In this document: piece by piece, positions 45,191 to 54,007 of the stretch
How the letters are laid out: each line of letters starts with the position of its first letter
Numbering within the stretch: the stretch's first letter is position 1
NCBI RefSeq assembly: GCF_003073175.1
Contig: NZ_QBBX01000009.1
Coordinates: 110,034 to 174,033, forward strand
Source: Peribacillus acanthi
GTDB taxonomy: Bacteria > Bacillota > Bacilli > Bacillales > DSM-1321
DNA: 64,000 bases
Direction of reading: 5' to 3'
Position numbers and translations under genes: made by a program
The notes under the pieces: model-generated
Databases searched by the model: none
Seen by the model: the letters and a program-made list of their open reading frames with translations, nothing else
Told to the model about the DNA's origin: nothing

Positions 45191-45208
45191 TACTTTAAGA
45201 GTAAGCAT

Positions 45209-45314
45209 GGGCAACAATGAAATAGGTGACGTATTGGCCAATTTAAAGATTTATGTATGAGTGTAACTATGAAATTCCCTGCGCTTAGACTTGGTGCTAT
45301 TCAAGTTTTCTAAC
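45209..45314. repeat. Intergenic element, copy 1 (~105 bp)
   Basis: Begins GGCAACAATGAAATA and ends CAAGTTTTCTAAC. It aligns along its length with 49141-49244, which begins GGCAACAAAGAAATA and ends CAAGTTTTCTAAC. Interior identity is lower (GTGACGTATTGGCCAAT against CCGATGTAGTAGCAATG; CTTAGACTTGGTGCTA against ATTAGGTTTGACGCTA). Same orientation as copy 2. Both copies stand just after an intrinsic terminator. Confidence 0.75.
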
Positions 45315-45484
45315 CCAACTTATATTAATAGTAAACTATCAATATAAAATTAGTAATTTTTAGTAACCAGGGTATATTATGGGTTGAAAGCCCAATAAAT
45401 AGCTATTAAACCGCAAACTGTAAATTGTTTTTTCCAAGATTAATATCTGCTACCACGATATACCAATGAAAGAATAATCTAGTT

Positions 45485-45512
45485 TTGATAGTATAAATTA
45501 CGAGTTTAATAT
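45485..45512 (+). promoter_or_regulatory. Candidate promoter of the S-layer-like gene
   Basis: TTGATA (45485-45490), 16-base spacer, TAATAT (45507-45512). It implies a ~95-base leader that contains a small hairpin (CTCGACAATTTCGAG near 45567), as is common for stable S-layer mRNAs. Confidence 0.5.
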
Positions 45513-45615
45513 ATCTATTTATGGAAGATTCATCATCTAATAGATAGTTAAACCATTTATTCAACCTCGACAATTTCGAGTCAAATATATTTACATATCG
45601 GGAGGAAATTACACA

Positions 45616-48210
45616 ATGTCATACCAACCAAAAGCTTATCGTAAATTTGTAGCAACAGCTGCAACTGCAACTTTAGTTGCAACTGCAATCGCTCCAATCG
45701 TAAACGCAGCTTCTTTCACGGATGTTGCACCTAAATATAAAGAAGCAGTAGATTTCGTAGTATCTAAAGGGGTAAACGGTTTAACAGGTACTTCTTTTGG
45801 AACTAGCGATGACATCAAACGTGTTGATGCAGCAGTTATGATCGCAAAAGTATTAGGACTTGATATCGAAGCAGCACCTGCATCTGGATTCACGGATGTT
45901 CCAGCTCGTGCAGAAAAGTATGTTAATGCTATTAAAGCTGCTGGAATCACAAACGGAAAAACTGCTACTAGCTTCGACGCTAACAGCAAAATCACTCGTG
46001 GTGAATTAGCAATCTGGATCCAAAAAGGTTTTGATCTTAAAGGTGAAGGCGAACTTAAATTTACAGATGTTAACGATCGTTATGCAGAAGCTGTAAAAGC
46101 TCTAGTTGCAAACAACGTTACAAATGGTGTTTCTGAAACTCAATTTGGAGTTGCTAACCCAGCAAAACGTGGAGACTATGCAATTTTCTTATTCAAAGCT
46201 TTCCAAGTTGAAGCACCACCTGTAGTTGTAGAGATTTCAAGTGTAGATGTAGTTGAACCAACTAAAATTTCAGTGAAATTTTCAGATGGAAAAACTGCTG
46301 AAATCAATCTAGAAAAAGCATTAGTAGCAGGTGACAACGAAGTAAATTTTACGTTTGAAGGTAAAGAGTTTACTACAACTGTTAACTTTGACGCTGCAGC
46401 ATATGCTTTAAAACTAGCTACTGATGCAGTTGCTAAAGCAGAAGGAAGCTTACTAGAAGCTGACCTTGCTGCTGCAAACGACCTTGTAACTGCACTTACT
46501 GCTTCAAATGAAAAGACTTTGCTACAAGCTAAAATTGTTGCAGTTCAAACTCAAATTAACGCAATTGTCGCAGCAGTTAACAATGCAGACACTCAAGTTA
46601 AATTATTCAATGCATTAAATGTTAAACCTTTTGTAAACGTTAAAGCAGACTATATTACTGAATATGAAACAGCATTAAAAGATAGAAACTTTACAACAAT
46701 CTCTGGTATTCAAGCAAAAATCAATGTTGTAAATGCAACTAAGATTAATGCAGAAATGACTAAGCTAGTAACGGATGCTGAAGATGCATTAAAAGTTGTT
46801 AAAGAAAACCCAGCAACAGCAACTGCAAAACAATTTGAAGATGCTCAAAAAGCAATTGACGCACTTCCAACTGAAATTACAAAAGATGTTGCGGATGCAT
46901 TAGAAGTTAAAGTAACTGTGAAGGCTGACTTCCAGTCTGAGCTTAATGATTTGAAAGTTGTTGCTCCAGTATTAGCTGCAACTAACCAAATTCAATTATT
47001 AGATGCATTAAAAAATTCAGCATTCAAGCGCGTAAATGCGGACTTAATCGCTAGATATGATGTTGCTATTACAGGAGCAGACAAGACAGTTGCAGCAATT
47101 CAAGCTGATATTGATGCAGTTAACTTAACTGCTGCACAAGAAGCGGTAGCTGCTGCTGAAACAGCACTTACAACTGCTAGTGTTTCTGCTGCAACAGCAT
47201 TAGTAAATGCACTTGAAAACTTAGATCCAAACACTGTTAAAGAAGGTCTTCAAGCAAAATTGACTGTAGTTACAGCTTTAATCGCTGTTGACGCTGCAAC
47301 AACTGAAGCACAATTACTTACAGCTCTTCAAAATAAAGACTTAGCTTTAACAAATGTAAATGCAAAAGCTATTACTGAATATAAAGCTAAAGTTGATGCA
47401 AACGTTGAAATCAAAACTAAAGCTAACGTTCAATCTAATGTTATTGATGCAGGTAACACTGTAGCACTTACTTCTGCAGTTACAAACATCGAAACAAACT
47501 TTAAAACTTATGATGCTACTAAAGAAGCAGATCGTACAGCTGCATTAGCTAGTCTAGTTCGTCTTTCTGAAGTAACAACTAGCATGGATAGCGCTACGAT
47601 TGATGCGGAATTAGTTGAACAATACATTGCTTCTATTAAAGCAGATTTAGCATCTGTTGATAATTCTACTCCTCCAGTTCCAAATGGAACAATTGCTGGA
47701 ACAGATGCTGAAAAAGCTGCAGCAATCCAAGAAATCGTTAAAACTGTTAACGCTGGCAAAGGTGCAATTGTTAGATTGGCAGCTGTAAATGCTGCTACAA
47801 CTGCTGCAGATATGAGAACGGCATTAACTGATGTTGCTGTAGCTCAAGAAGCAACTGCATTTATTAACCTTTCATCTGCTAGTAAATTAGAAGTTTCTCA
47901 GTTAGTACTAGTTGCTAAAAATGCTCTTGAAACAAAAGCTTTTGCTAATACAGCAGCAGTTACTACTGAAATCTCAACACAAATTGGAAACATGAACAGC
48001 TTCCTAACTGGTGTAAATGCCGCTACTTCTATTACTGGAATGGTAACAGCTTTAGATAACGCAGTATTCCCAGAATTCAAAGCCTTAACTCAAGCTCAAA
48101 AAATTGAGAAGGCTGAAGTGGTATTAAACAAGTTAACTGAGTTAAAAGCTCAAAATCCAGCTTCACAATTCACTACAATTTCAGCTGTTAAACAAGCTGC
48201 TGGTTTGTAA
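45616..48210 (+). CDS. SLH-domain S-layer-like surface protein with helical repeats
   Basis: 864 aa. Signal peptide of ~31 residues ending VNA-AS. Three SLH domains (residues ~33-75, ~93-137, ~150-197; each opens FTDV) bind pyruvylated secondary wall polymer. An Ig-like stretch follows (~205-258). The rest is Ala/Thr/Val-rich and helical, built on a degenerate ~50-residue repeat with the pattern QLLxALxN...VNADxI.xY. Clear copies start near residues 333, 455 and 571, and weaker ones follow. Codons are strongly biased (GCT/GCA Ala, GTT/GTA Val), in keeping with very high expression. GGGAGGA precedes ATG 45616. Confidence 0.9.
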   Translation: MSYQPKAYRKFVATAATATLVATAIAPIVNAASFTDVAPKYKEAVDFVVSKGVNGLTGTSFGTSDDIKRVDAAVMIAKVLGLDIEAAPASGFTDVPARAEKYVNAIKAAGITNGKTATSFDANSKITRGELAIWIQKGFDLKGEGELKFTDVNDRYAEAVKALVANNVTNGVSETQFGVANPAKRGDYAIFLFKAFQVEAPPVVVEISSVDVVEPTKISVKFSDGKTAEINLEKALVAGDNEVNFTFEGKEFTTTVNFDAAAYALKLATDAVAKAEGSLLEADLAAANDLVTALTASNEKTLLQAKIVAVQTQINAIVAAVNNADTQVKLFNALNVKPFVNVKADYITEYETALKDRNFTTISGIQAKINVVNATKINAEMTKLVTDAEDALKVVKENPATATAKQFEDAQKAIDALPTEITKDVADALEVKVTVKADFQSELNDLKVVAPVLAATNQIQLLDALKNSAFKRVNADLIARYDVAITGADKTVAAIQADIDAVNLTAAQEAVAAAETALTTASVSAATALVNALENLDPNTVKEGLQAKLTVVTALIAVDAATTEAQLLTALQNKDLALTNVNAKAITEYKAKVDANVEIKTKANVQSNVIDAGNTVALTSAVTNIETNFKTYDATKEADRTAALASLVRLSEVTTSMDSATIDAELVEQYIASIKADLASVDNSTPPVPNGTIAGTDAEKAAAIQEIVKTVNAGKGAIVRLAAVNAATTAADMRTALTDVAVAQEATAFINLSSASKLEVSQLVLVAKNALETKAFANTAAVTTEISTQIGNMNSFLTGVNAATSITGMVTALDNAVFPEFKALTQAQKIEKAEVVLNKLTELKAQNPASQFTTISAVKQAAGL

Positions 48211-48229
48211 GAATTATTGCAAGTTTTTA

Positions 48230-48266
48230 ATGAAAGCCAATCACACTATTTGTGATTGGCTTTTCA
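48230..48266 (+). terminator. Terminator of the S-layer-like gene
   Basis: AAAGCCAATCACA / TGTGATTGGCTTTT. It separates the abundant surface-protein mRNA from the next gene, which may receive read-through. Confidence 0.9.
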
Positions 48267-48300
48267 TTAGAATTATTAATTTTGTTATAGGAGGCTTCCT

Positions 48301-49074
48301 ATGAAATCATCATTAGCAGTTACTGTACATGAACTAAATAAAATTACAACTGAAATAGAAGACATACAGTTCTCGTCTACTGAGGCTTATAATTTTGAAT
48401 TGTTGTTCGAGAAGATTGAAAGACAACTAAGTGAATTAGAAAAAGCCGATTACATTCACCCGTCTTTTTTGGATAATCTATCACCACTCATCAACCAATT
48501 ACCTCCAAACTCGGATCAGAGGTTCGATAGTGAATTCCGTTTAAGAGAACTTACAAAAAGAATAGATTCAAAAACGCAAATTCCAATGACAAATATTGAA
48601 CAAGACATCCTAGATTTAGTGAATATTGATAAAGATGTTATGAAAATTGAACAGTCCATGATTCTTAATAATCATGTTGATTTTATAAATATAGGTAAAA
48701 AAGCTAGATTAGAAATTGTACAACAACTACTTAGCCAAAATAAATTCTATGAAAACAAAACAGATTTGTATAATGACATAGATAAGCTTATTCATGAATT
48801 TCAAATTAAATTAGAAATTATATCAACTTCAACTAATATAGAAGAGTTAATGAAAGAATTCGAATCTTTCAATTTAGAAGAATTTAATCAGTTTGACTTT
48901 GAAAATAAAGAAAAAATTCTAATTTTATTTCTAAAGTCAGATCGAAGAAATATTAGAACAATTTCCAATCTGAAGACTATAATAAATACTCTAAATGAAA
49001 GATTGGTTATTAATTCCGCAAATTCAACGACGATAGGCATTGATAAAATTAATGCAAATTTCATTGCCGATTAA
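48301..49074 (+). CDS. 257-aa helical protein with S-layer-type repeats, no signal peptide
   Basis: ATG 48301 follows AGGAGG at seven bases. The protein is charged and almost wholly helical. Its C-terminal half (TNIEELMKEFESFNLEEFN then NLKTIINTLNERL) follows the same pattern as the repeats of the upstream surface protein (TNQIQLLDALKNSAFKRVN then IQADIDAVN). No signal sequence, SLH domain or membrane segment is visible, so it appears cytosolic unless exported otherwise. Codon use is ordinary and AT-rich, unlike its neighbour. It may be a diverged fragment or a dedicated partner of the surface protein. I know no named family. Confidence 0.7.
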   Translation: MKSSLAVTVHELNKITTEIEDIQFSSTEAYNFELLFEKIERQLSELEKADYIHPSFLDNLSPLINQLPPNSDQRFDSEFRLRELTKRIDSKTQIPMTNIEQDILDLVNIDKDVMKIEQSMILNNHVDFINIGKKARLEIVQQLLSQNKFYENKTDLYNDIDKLIHEFQIKLEIISTSTNIEELMKEFESFNLEEFNQFDFENKEKILILFLKSDRRNIRTISNLKTIINTLNERLVINSANSTTIGIDKINANFIAD

Positions 49075-49100
49075 TTCATTTAGGAATATAGGATTTAGCA

Positions 49101-49137
49101 AAATGCAGTGGGTTTAAAGTAACTCACTGCATTTTTT
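49101..49137 (+). terminator. Terminator of the 257-aa gene
   Basis: AAATGCAGTGGGTT / AACTCACTGCATTT hairpin with T-run. Confidence 0.88.
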
Positions 49138-49140
49138 GTA

Positions 49141-49244
49141 GGCAACAAAGAAATAAGCCGATGTAGTAGCAATGTTAAGATAAAAGTAAAATTGCCACTA
49201 GGCATGCGATGGTGATTAGGTTTGACGCTAGCCAAGTTTTCTAA
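49141..49244. repeat. Intergenic element, copy 2 (~105 bp)
   Basis: Diverged direct copy of 45209-45314. It starts at the base after the T-run of the preceding terminator. The two copies enclose the S-layer-like gene and its 257-aa companion. Confidence 0.75.
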
Positions 49245-49255
49245 CAAATGGATAT

Positions 49256-49405
49256 TTATTTTGCTTGCTCTAATTCTGATTTGTGAACCAAAATCACTTT
49301 AAATTCATTATATTTCTGGCGAATTTCCCAGAAACCTGTTTCATATTTATAAATCACAAAATAAGGAATTCCGTTGTAAATGACTTCTTCTAGTATTTGA
49401 CTCAC
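49256..49405 (-). pseudogene. Small ORF or gene remnant of 49 codons
   Basis: The minus frame from GTG 49405 to TAA 49256 reads MSQILEEVIYNGIPYFVIYK and continues to KSELEQAK. It has good protein character (Tyr/Phe/Trp-rich, amphipathic) but the only AGGAG overlaps the GTG. The frame stays open for 12 codons upstream (KKDLLG) to a stop without an ATG. More likely the 3' end of a decayed gene than an intact one. Confidence 0.4.
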
Positions 49406-49586
49406 TCCTAGTAGGTCTTTTTTACTATAATAATCTAAAATTTATAGATTTGATTTTTTAGAATTGAGTCGTTTGAGACCGAAAAGTTCACTATTACACT
49501 AATATACATATAAAATAATATAAAAATATAACTCTAGGCATATTTTGATGTGTTTGGAACTAGGATAACGAGTTTGTTAATATTTA

Positions 49587-49615
49587 ATGACAACTGTAAA
49601 GACAAGTGTTAATAT
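49587..49615 (+). promoter_or_regulatory. niaP promoter with direct-repeat operator (NiaR-like)
   Basis: ATGACA (49587-49592), 17-base spacer, TAATAT (49610-49615). Two copies of GACAASTGT (49589-49597, 49601-49609) spaced by 12 overlap it. The ACA-N-TGT core and the downstream niacin-type transporter suggest the NAD repressor NiaR (YrxA). Confidence 0.5.
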
Positions 49616-49693
49616 ACTGTTGGACCATGAATAAAAACTTAATTTTTGGGCATAAAATGGTTAAATTTAGTTCGATTAGTTAAGGAGAAAAAG

Positions 49694-50899
49694 ATGAAAA
49701 ATAAGAAAGAAATTTCTAATAAAAAATTATTGGGGATAGCTGGTCTAGGATGGATGTTTGATGCGATGGACGTAGGAATGCTTTCTTTTATCATCGCGGC
49801 ATTACAAAAAGATTGGGGTTTATCTGTCCAGCAAATGGGTTGGATTGGAAGCATCAATTCGATTGGGATGGCTGTAGGAGCCCTGATTTTTGGATTGATG
49901 GCGGATAGAATTGGCCGTAAGTGGGTTTTTATCATTACGTTGCTCTTGTTTTCAATCGGAAGTGGGCTATCTGCATTTACGACAACTTTAGCTGCATTCT
50001 TGGTATTAAGGTTTATCATAGGAATGGGTCTAGGTGGCGAACTACCCGTAGCATCAACTCTTGTATCGGAAAGTGTACCAGTGGAAAAACGCGGCAAAGT
50101 AGTTGTTCTACTAGAAAGTTTTTGGGCCGGTGGTTGGTTAATTGCTGCTATAATTTCATTCTTTGTCATTCCTAAATTTGGTTGGCAGGCAGCATTGTTA
50201 ATTAGTGCATTACCTGCGTTTTATGCGCTATATCTTCGTTTGAATTTACCGGATTCACCTAAATTTGAAGCTGTTAAGAAAAAAGAAAAACCTTCGATTA
50301 TCCAAAATATTAGAAGTGTGTGGTCAAAAGAACATGTTCGTCAAACGACGATGCTTTGGATACTTTGGTTTTGTGTAGTGTTCTCTTACTATGGCATGTT
50401 TTTATGGTTACCAAGTGTAATGGTGATGAAAGGCTTTAGCATGATTAAGAGCTTCCAATACGTACTGATTATGACGCTTGCGCAATTGCCAGGATATTTT
50501 ACTGCTGCGTGGTTTATCGAACGCATGGGTAGAAAATTTGTTTTAATAACGTATTTATTTGGAACTGCGGTAAGTGCATATTTCTTTGGATCTGCAGAAT
50601 CACTTACACTACTATTAACTTCAGGGATTTTCCTCTCCTTCTTTAATCTTGGTGCATGGGGTGCGCTTTACGCCTATACCCCAGAACAATACCCAACTGC
50701 GATTCGAGGAACAGGGGCGGGAATGGCGGCATCCTTTGGTAGGATTGGAGGGGTGTTGGGACCACTTCTGGTTGGTTATTTTGTGGCTCAAGAAATCTCT
50801 ATCACTTCCATTTTCACCATTTTCACCATTTCAATTTTAATTGGCGCACTTGCTGTATTCGTATTAGGCAAGGAAACAAAACAAATGGAATTGGACTAA
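49694..50899 (+). CDS. niaP: MFS transporter, niacin-type (NiaP-like)
   Basis: 401 aa from ATG 49694 with AAGGAG upstream. A TTG 48 bases earlier lacks a ribosome site. Twelve helices of the sugar-porter-like organic acid branch, with GLMADRIGRKW after helix 2, RFIIGMGLGGELP, and LPDSPKF in the central loop. The nearest named relative I recognise is B. subtilis NiaP (YceI). nadE next door and the promoter repeats support nicotinate uptake, but benzoate- or shikimate-type substrates remain possible. Confidence 0.72.
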   Translation: MKNKKEISNKKLLGIAGLGWMFDAMDVGMLSFIIAALQKDWGLSVQQMGWIGSINSIGMAVGALIFGLMADRIGRKWVFIITLLLFSIGSGLSAFTTTLAAFLVLRFIIGMGLGGELPVASTLVSESVPVEKRGKVVVLLESFWAGGWLIAAIISFFVIPKFGWQAALLISALPAFYALYLRLNLPDSPKFEAVKKKEKPSIIQNIRSVWSKEHVRQTTMLWILWFCVVFSYYGMFLWLPSVMVMKGFSMIKSFQYVLIMTLAQLPGYFTAAWFIERMGRKFVLITYLFGTAVSAYFFGSAESLTLLLTSGIFLSFFNLGAWGALYAYTPEQYPTAIRGTGAGMAASFGRIGGVLGPLLVGYFVAQEISITSIFTIFTISILIGALAVFVLGKETKQMELD

Positions 50900-50907
50900 T
50901 TTCAAAA

Positions 50908-50945
50908 TAAATAACCTAGATATTTGCTAGGTTATTTATTTTTTT
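50908..50945 (+). terminator. Terminator of niaP
   Basis: AATAACCTAG / CTAGGTTATT with a long T-run. Confidence 0.9.
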
Positions 50946-50955
50946 ATCCATTTAT

Positions 50956-50984
50956 TTGTCTATCAGGAAAGGGAAGCCTATAAT
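50956..50984 (+). promoter_or_regulatory. nadE promoter
   Basis: TTGTCT (50956-50961), 17-base spacer, TATAAT (50979-50984), about 45 bases before nadE. Confidence 0.7.
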
Positions 50985-51027
50985 TTAAAATAAATCATTT
51001 CAATAACAAGGAAGAGGTGTTTGCTTC

Positions 51028-51849
51028 ATGAGTATTCAAGGGAAAATCATAGCTGATTTGAATGTGAAACCTGAAATCAATCCTAAAGAAGAAATTAAAA
51101 AGAGAATTGATTTTCTAAAGGAGTACTTAAAGAGCTCTAATGCAAAAGGATATGTACTCGGAATTAGTGGCGGCCAGGATTCTACATTAGCTGGGAGATT
51201 AGCACAGTTAGCGGTAGAAGAATTAAGAAACGAGGGTTATGGTGCAATATTCACTGCCGTTCGCCTTCCTTATGGTGTGCAGCAGGATGAAGAGGATGCT
51301 CAAAAGTCATTGGAATTTATTCGCGCGGATAAAGAGTATATGTTTAATATTAAAAATGCAGTGGATTCAGTTAAAGAAGAATTCGATAGCATGACTTCTG
51401 GTGAACCATTGAAGGACTTCCAAAAAGGAAATGTAAAAGCGCGTATGCGAATGATTGCTCAGTATGCTATCGGCGGTCAGGAGGGATATTTAGTCATTGG
51501 AACGGATCATGCGGCGGAAGCAGTTACAGGTTTTTATACGAAATATGGTGACGGTGGTGCTGATATACTACCTCTTTCTGGTCTGAACAAAAGACAGGGG
51601 CGAGCATTGTTAAAAGAACTTGGAGCAGAAGAACGTCTTTATTTGAAAACACCAACTGCCGATTTACTTGATCAAAAACCTGGACAAGCAGATGAAACCG
51701 AACTAGGCATTTCTTATGAAGAATTGGATGATTATTTAGAAGGAAAATCAGTCTCTCCTGAAGCAGCAGAGAAAATTGAGAAACGTTACTTAATGTCTGA
51801 GCATAAACGGCAAATGCCAGCAACGATGTTTGATACTTGGTGGAAATAA
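51028..51849 (+). CDS. nadE: NH3-dependent NAD(+) synthetase
   Basis: 273 aa, the ammonia-dependent short form without a glutaminase domain. It amidates deamido-NAD to NAD, the last step of NAD synthesis and salvage. The PP-loop SGGQDS is at residues 47-52, with [12 protein letters not shown] and the C-terminal [13 protein letters not shown] typical of the family. AAGGAAGAGG precedes ATG 51028. Neighbour of the niacin-type transporter. Confidence 0.95.
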   Translation: MSIQGKIIADLNVKPEINPKEEIKKRIDFLKEYLKSSNAKGYVLGISGGQDSTLAGRLAQLAVEELRNEGYGAIFTAVRLPYGVQQDEEDAQKSLEFIRADKEYMFNIKNAVDSVKEEFDSMTSGEPLKDFQKGNVKARMRMIAQYAIGGQEGYLVIGTDHAAEAVTGFYTKYGDGGADILPLSGLNKRQGRALLKELGAEERLYLKTPTADLLDQKPGQADETELGISYEELDDYLEGKSVSPEAAEKIEKRYLMSEHKRQMPATMFDTWWK

Positions 51850-51853
51850 ATGA

Positions 51854-51891
51854 TAAGGGTATGGCTCAAAGTCTGAGTCACACCCTTTTTT
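51854..51891 (+). terminator. Terminator of nadE
   Basis: AAGGGTATGGCTCA / TGAGTCACACCCTT with T(6). The adenine deaminase gene converges on it. Confidence 0.85.
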
Positions 51892-51896
51892 AGGCT

Positions 51897-53636
51897 CTAC
51901 AATCCTACCTCAATATGTCTAAAATTCTCAAAATCAAATAACCCTAAGTCTGTTAATTTTAAGGATGGAATAACAGGCAACGTAAGAAATGAGAGGGTTA
52001 AAAATGGATTGGAATTCCCATGGAAATCTAACTTCGTTAATGCATTTTTAATATTTTTTAATTCGGTGTGAACGATTGAATAATCCTGGTTAGAAATCAA
52101 CCCGGCAATAGTTAAGGGAAGGGATGCAATGACTTCGCCTTGTTTTACTACTACTAGCCCACCATTCATTTTCTTTAATGCATTTACAGCTGAAATGATA
52201 TCGCCATCATTTGTGCCTGTGCAAACTAAGTTGTGTGAATCATGTGCAATTGTAGTGGCAATTGCTCCATCTTTCATTCCGAACCCCTTTACAATTCCGA
52301 GTCCTATGTTGCCTGTGTTTTTATGTCTTTCAACGACAACAAGCTTTAGTTGATCATGTTCTATAGATGGTTTAAAGCACCCATATTCTGTAGTAACGGA
52401 TTCATTCAATTTTTTTGTTGTGAGTTGATTGGGGGTGATTCCAATCACATTGGCTCTGCTGCTTTCACCTATGGGAATTTGAAGATTTAATTCTGAAATT
52501 CCTGGAAAATGGATTGTATTCGTTAATTCTGCTGTTGGTTCTTGCTTGACAATTGATTCTCCCACGTATTTCCCTTTAGCTGCTACCAGTTTGCCCGATT
52601 TATATACTTCAGATATTTGAACATCTTTCAAATCATCCAAAAATAATAAATCAGCCTCATAACCAGGTGCGATAGCGCCTTTTTGGTTAAGCCCATAGCA
52701 TTCAGCAGCATTCAATGAAGCCATTTGAATGGCTAAAAAAGGGTCAATACCATTATTTATGGCTAACCGTACATTATGGTCAATGCTTCCTTCCACCACT
52801 AAATCATCAATATGTTTATCATCCGTACAAAATAAACAGCGGCGTGCATTTTGGAAGTTAACAACTTTAATAAGGGATTGCAAATCTTTTGCAACGGATC
52901 CTTCACGAATCAAAAGGTACATCCCACGTCTTAAACGGTCTAATGCATCTTCGACCATGTAACATTCATGGTCTGTTCTTATCCCCGCAGCCCTATAAAT
53001 ATTGACTGCATTAGCATTCAATCCAGCTAGATGCCCATCGATCAGTTGACTATTGCTGTATGTCATAAGCAGCTTATCTACAATCGAATCCTCAGCATTC
53101 TGTAAGGAAGGATAATCCATTACTTCTGCAAGTCCAATCACTCTTTTATATTTGAAAAAAGTTTCTAAATCATGTGCTTCTAATATCGCACCTGAATTTT
53201 CATATGGTGTCGCTGGAACACTTGAAGGTAACATGAAATATATATCTAAAGGGATGCCCTCGGAATTTTCAATCATAAACTGTATTCCATTACTACCAGA
53301 AACATTTGCAATTTCGTGAGGGTCTGTAATGACGGTAGTAACTCCATGAGGGAGGACGACTTTTGCAAATTCTGTCGGCGTAACCATAGAAGATTCGATA
53401 TGAACATGACCATCAATGAAGCCAGGAGAAATGTATCGATTTTTTGCATCAATGATATGTAGCCCTTCAAAGTTGCCAATCCCCACAATCATCCCATCGG
53501 CAATGGCAATATCACCGTCCAAAATATCAAGATTGAAAACGTCGATAATCCTTCCGTTTTTTATGACAATGTCAGCGGGGATCTTTTTACTGGCAACATG
53601 GATGCGTTTAATGAATTGATTTTTATCAATAGCCAT
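51897..53636 (-). CDS. ade: Adenine deaminase
   Basis: 579 aa amidohydrolase converting adenine to hypoxanthine and ammonia. Metal site HVHIESSM near residue 76, and VLPHGVTTVITDPHEIANV follows. The C-terminal domain contains IGLGIVKGFGMKDGAIATT and a late TIAHDSHNLVCTG, as in the Ade family. AGGGAGAG precedes ATG 53636. A purine riboswitch with terminator stands directly upstream, so transcription should fall when guanine or hypoxanthine is plentiful. Confidence 0.95.
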   Translation of the reverse strand: MAIDKNQFIKRIHVASKKIPADIVIKNGRIIDVFNLDILDGDIAIADGMIVGIGNFEGLHIIDAKNRYISPGFIDGHVHIESSMVTPTEFAKVVLPHGVTTVITDPHEIANVSGSNGIQFMIENSEGIPLDIYFMLPSSVPATPYENSGAILEAHDLETFFKYKRVIGLAEVMDYPSLQNAEDSIVDKLLMTYSNSQLIDGHLAGLNANAVNIYRAAGIRTDHECYMVEDALDRLRRGMYLLIREGSVAKDLQSLIKVVNFQNARRCLFCTDDKHIDDLVVEGSIDHNVRLAINNGIDPFLAIQMASLNAAECYGLNQKGAIAPGYEADLLFLDDLKDVQISEVYKSGKLVAAKGKYVGESIVKQEPTAELTNTIHFPGISELNLQIPIGESSRANVIGITPNQLTTKKLNESVTTEYGCFKPSIEHDQLKLVVVERHKNTGNIGLGIVKGFGMKDGAIATTIAHDSHNLVCTGTNDGDIISAVNALKKMNGGLVVVKQGEVIASLPLTIAGLISNQDYSIVHTELKNIKNALTKLDFHGNSNPFLTLSFLTLPVIPSLKLTDLGLFDFENFRHIEVGL

Positions 53637-53651
53637 GGATTAATCTCTCCC

Positions 53652-53806
53652 TAATAAAAAATAAAACCCTAGGTATATCTAGGGTTGACATAGAGAAGGA
53701 CAATTAGACTATATAATAAAATACATTATTCTAATCCCTCTCGTAGTCAAACCATTTACGGTAGTTTGGTAGAAACTTATGGACCATATTTCCAAGATTA
53801 TACGAG
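53652..53806 (-). promoter_or_regulatory. Purine riboswitch (guanine class) upstream of ade
   Basis: On the minus strand the aptamer 53806-53740 shows the closing stem CTCGTA/TACGAG, the core ATAATC, GGAAATATGG, AGTTTCTACC, CCGTAAA and GACTACGAG. The specificity base is C (plus-strand G at 53746), which selects guanine or hypoxanthine over adenine. About 55 bases later the terminator AACCCTAG / CTAGGGTT (53686-53665) carries a T-rich run, so this is a transcriptional OFF switch. Confidence 0.95.
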
Positions 53807-54007
53807 TGATAATTTTATTCAGCTTTAAAAATGTTATTTCACATTGTATATGTCATGAAACAAATGTGTCAATGTCATTCCTTTACAGTTGTTAAATACG
53901 CTTTTTTCAAAGGGTTTAATTACAGGTAAGCTGAGCATCAATAAGTGGATTTTGAAAGATGTATGATAATATATATACTAAATTGCTGATTAAATGAGGT
54001 GTTCAAC

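Noticed and set aside
45146-49250. Composite transposon or insertion sequence bracketed by the 105-bp copies
   Set aside because: No transposase, terminal inverted repeats or target-site duplications are visible; the copies are kept as repeats of unknown nature.
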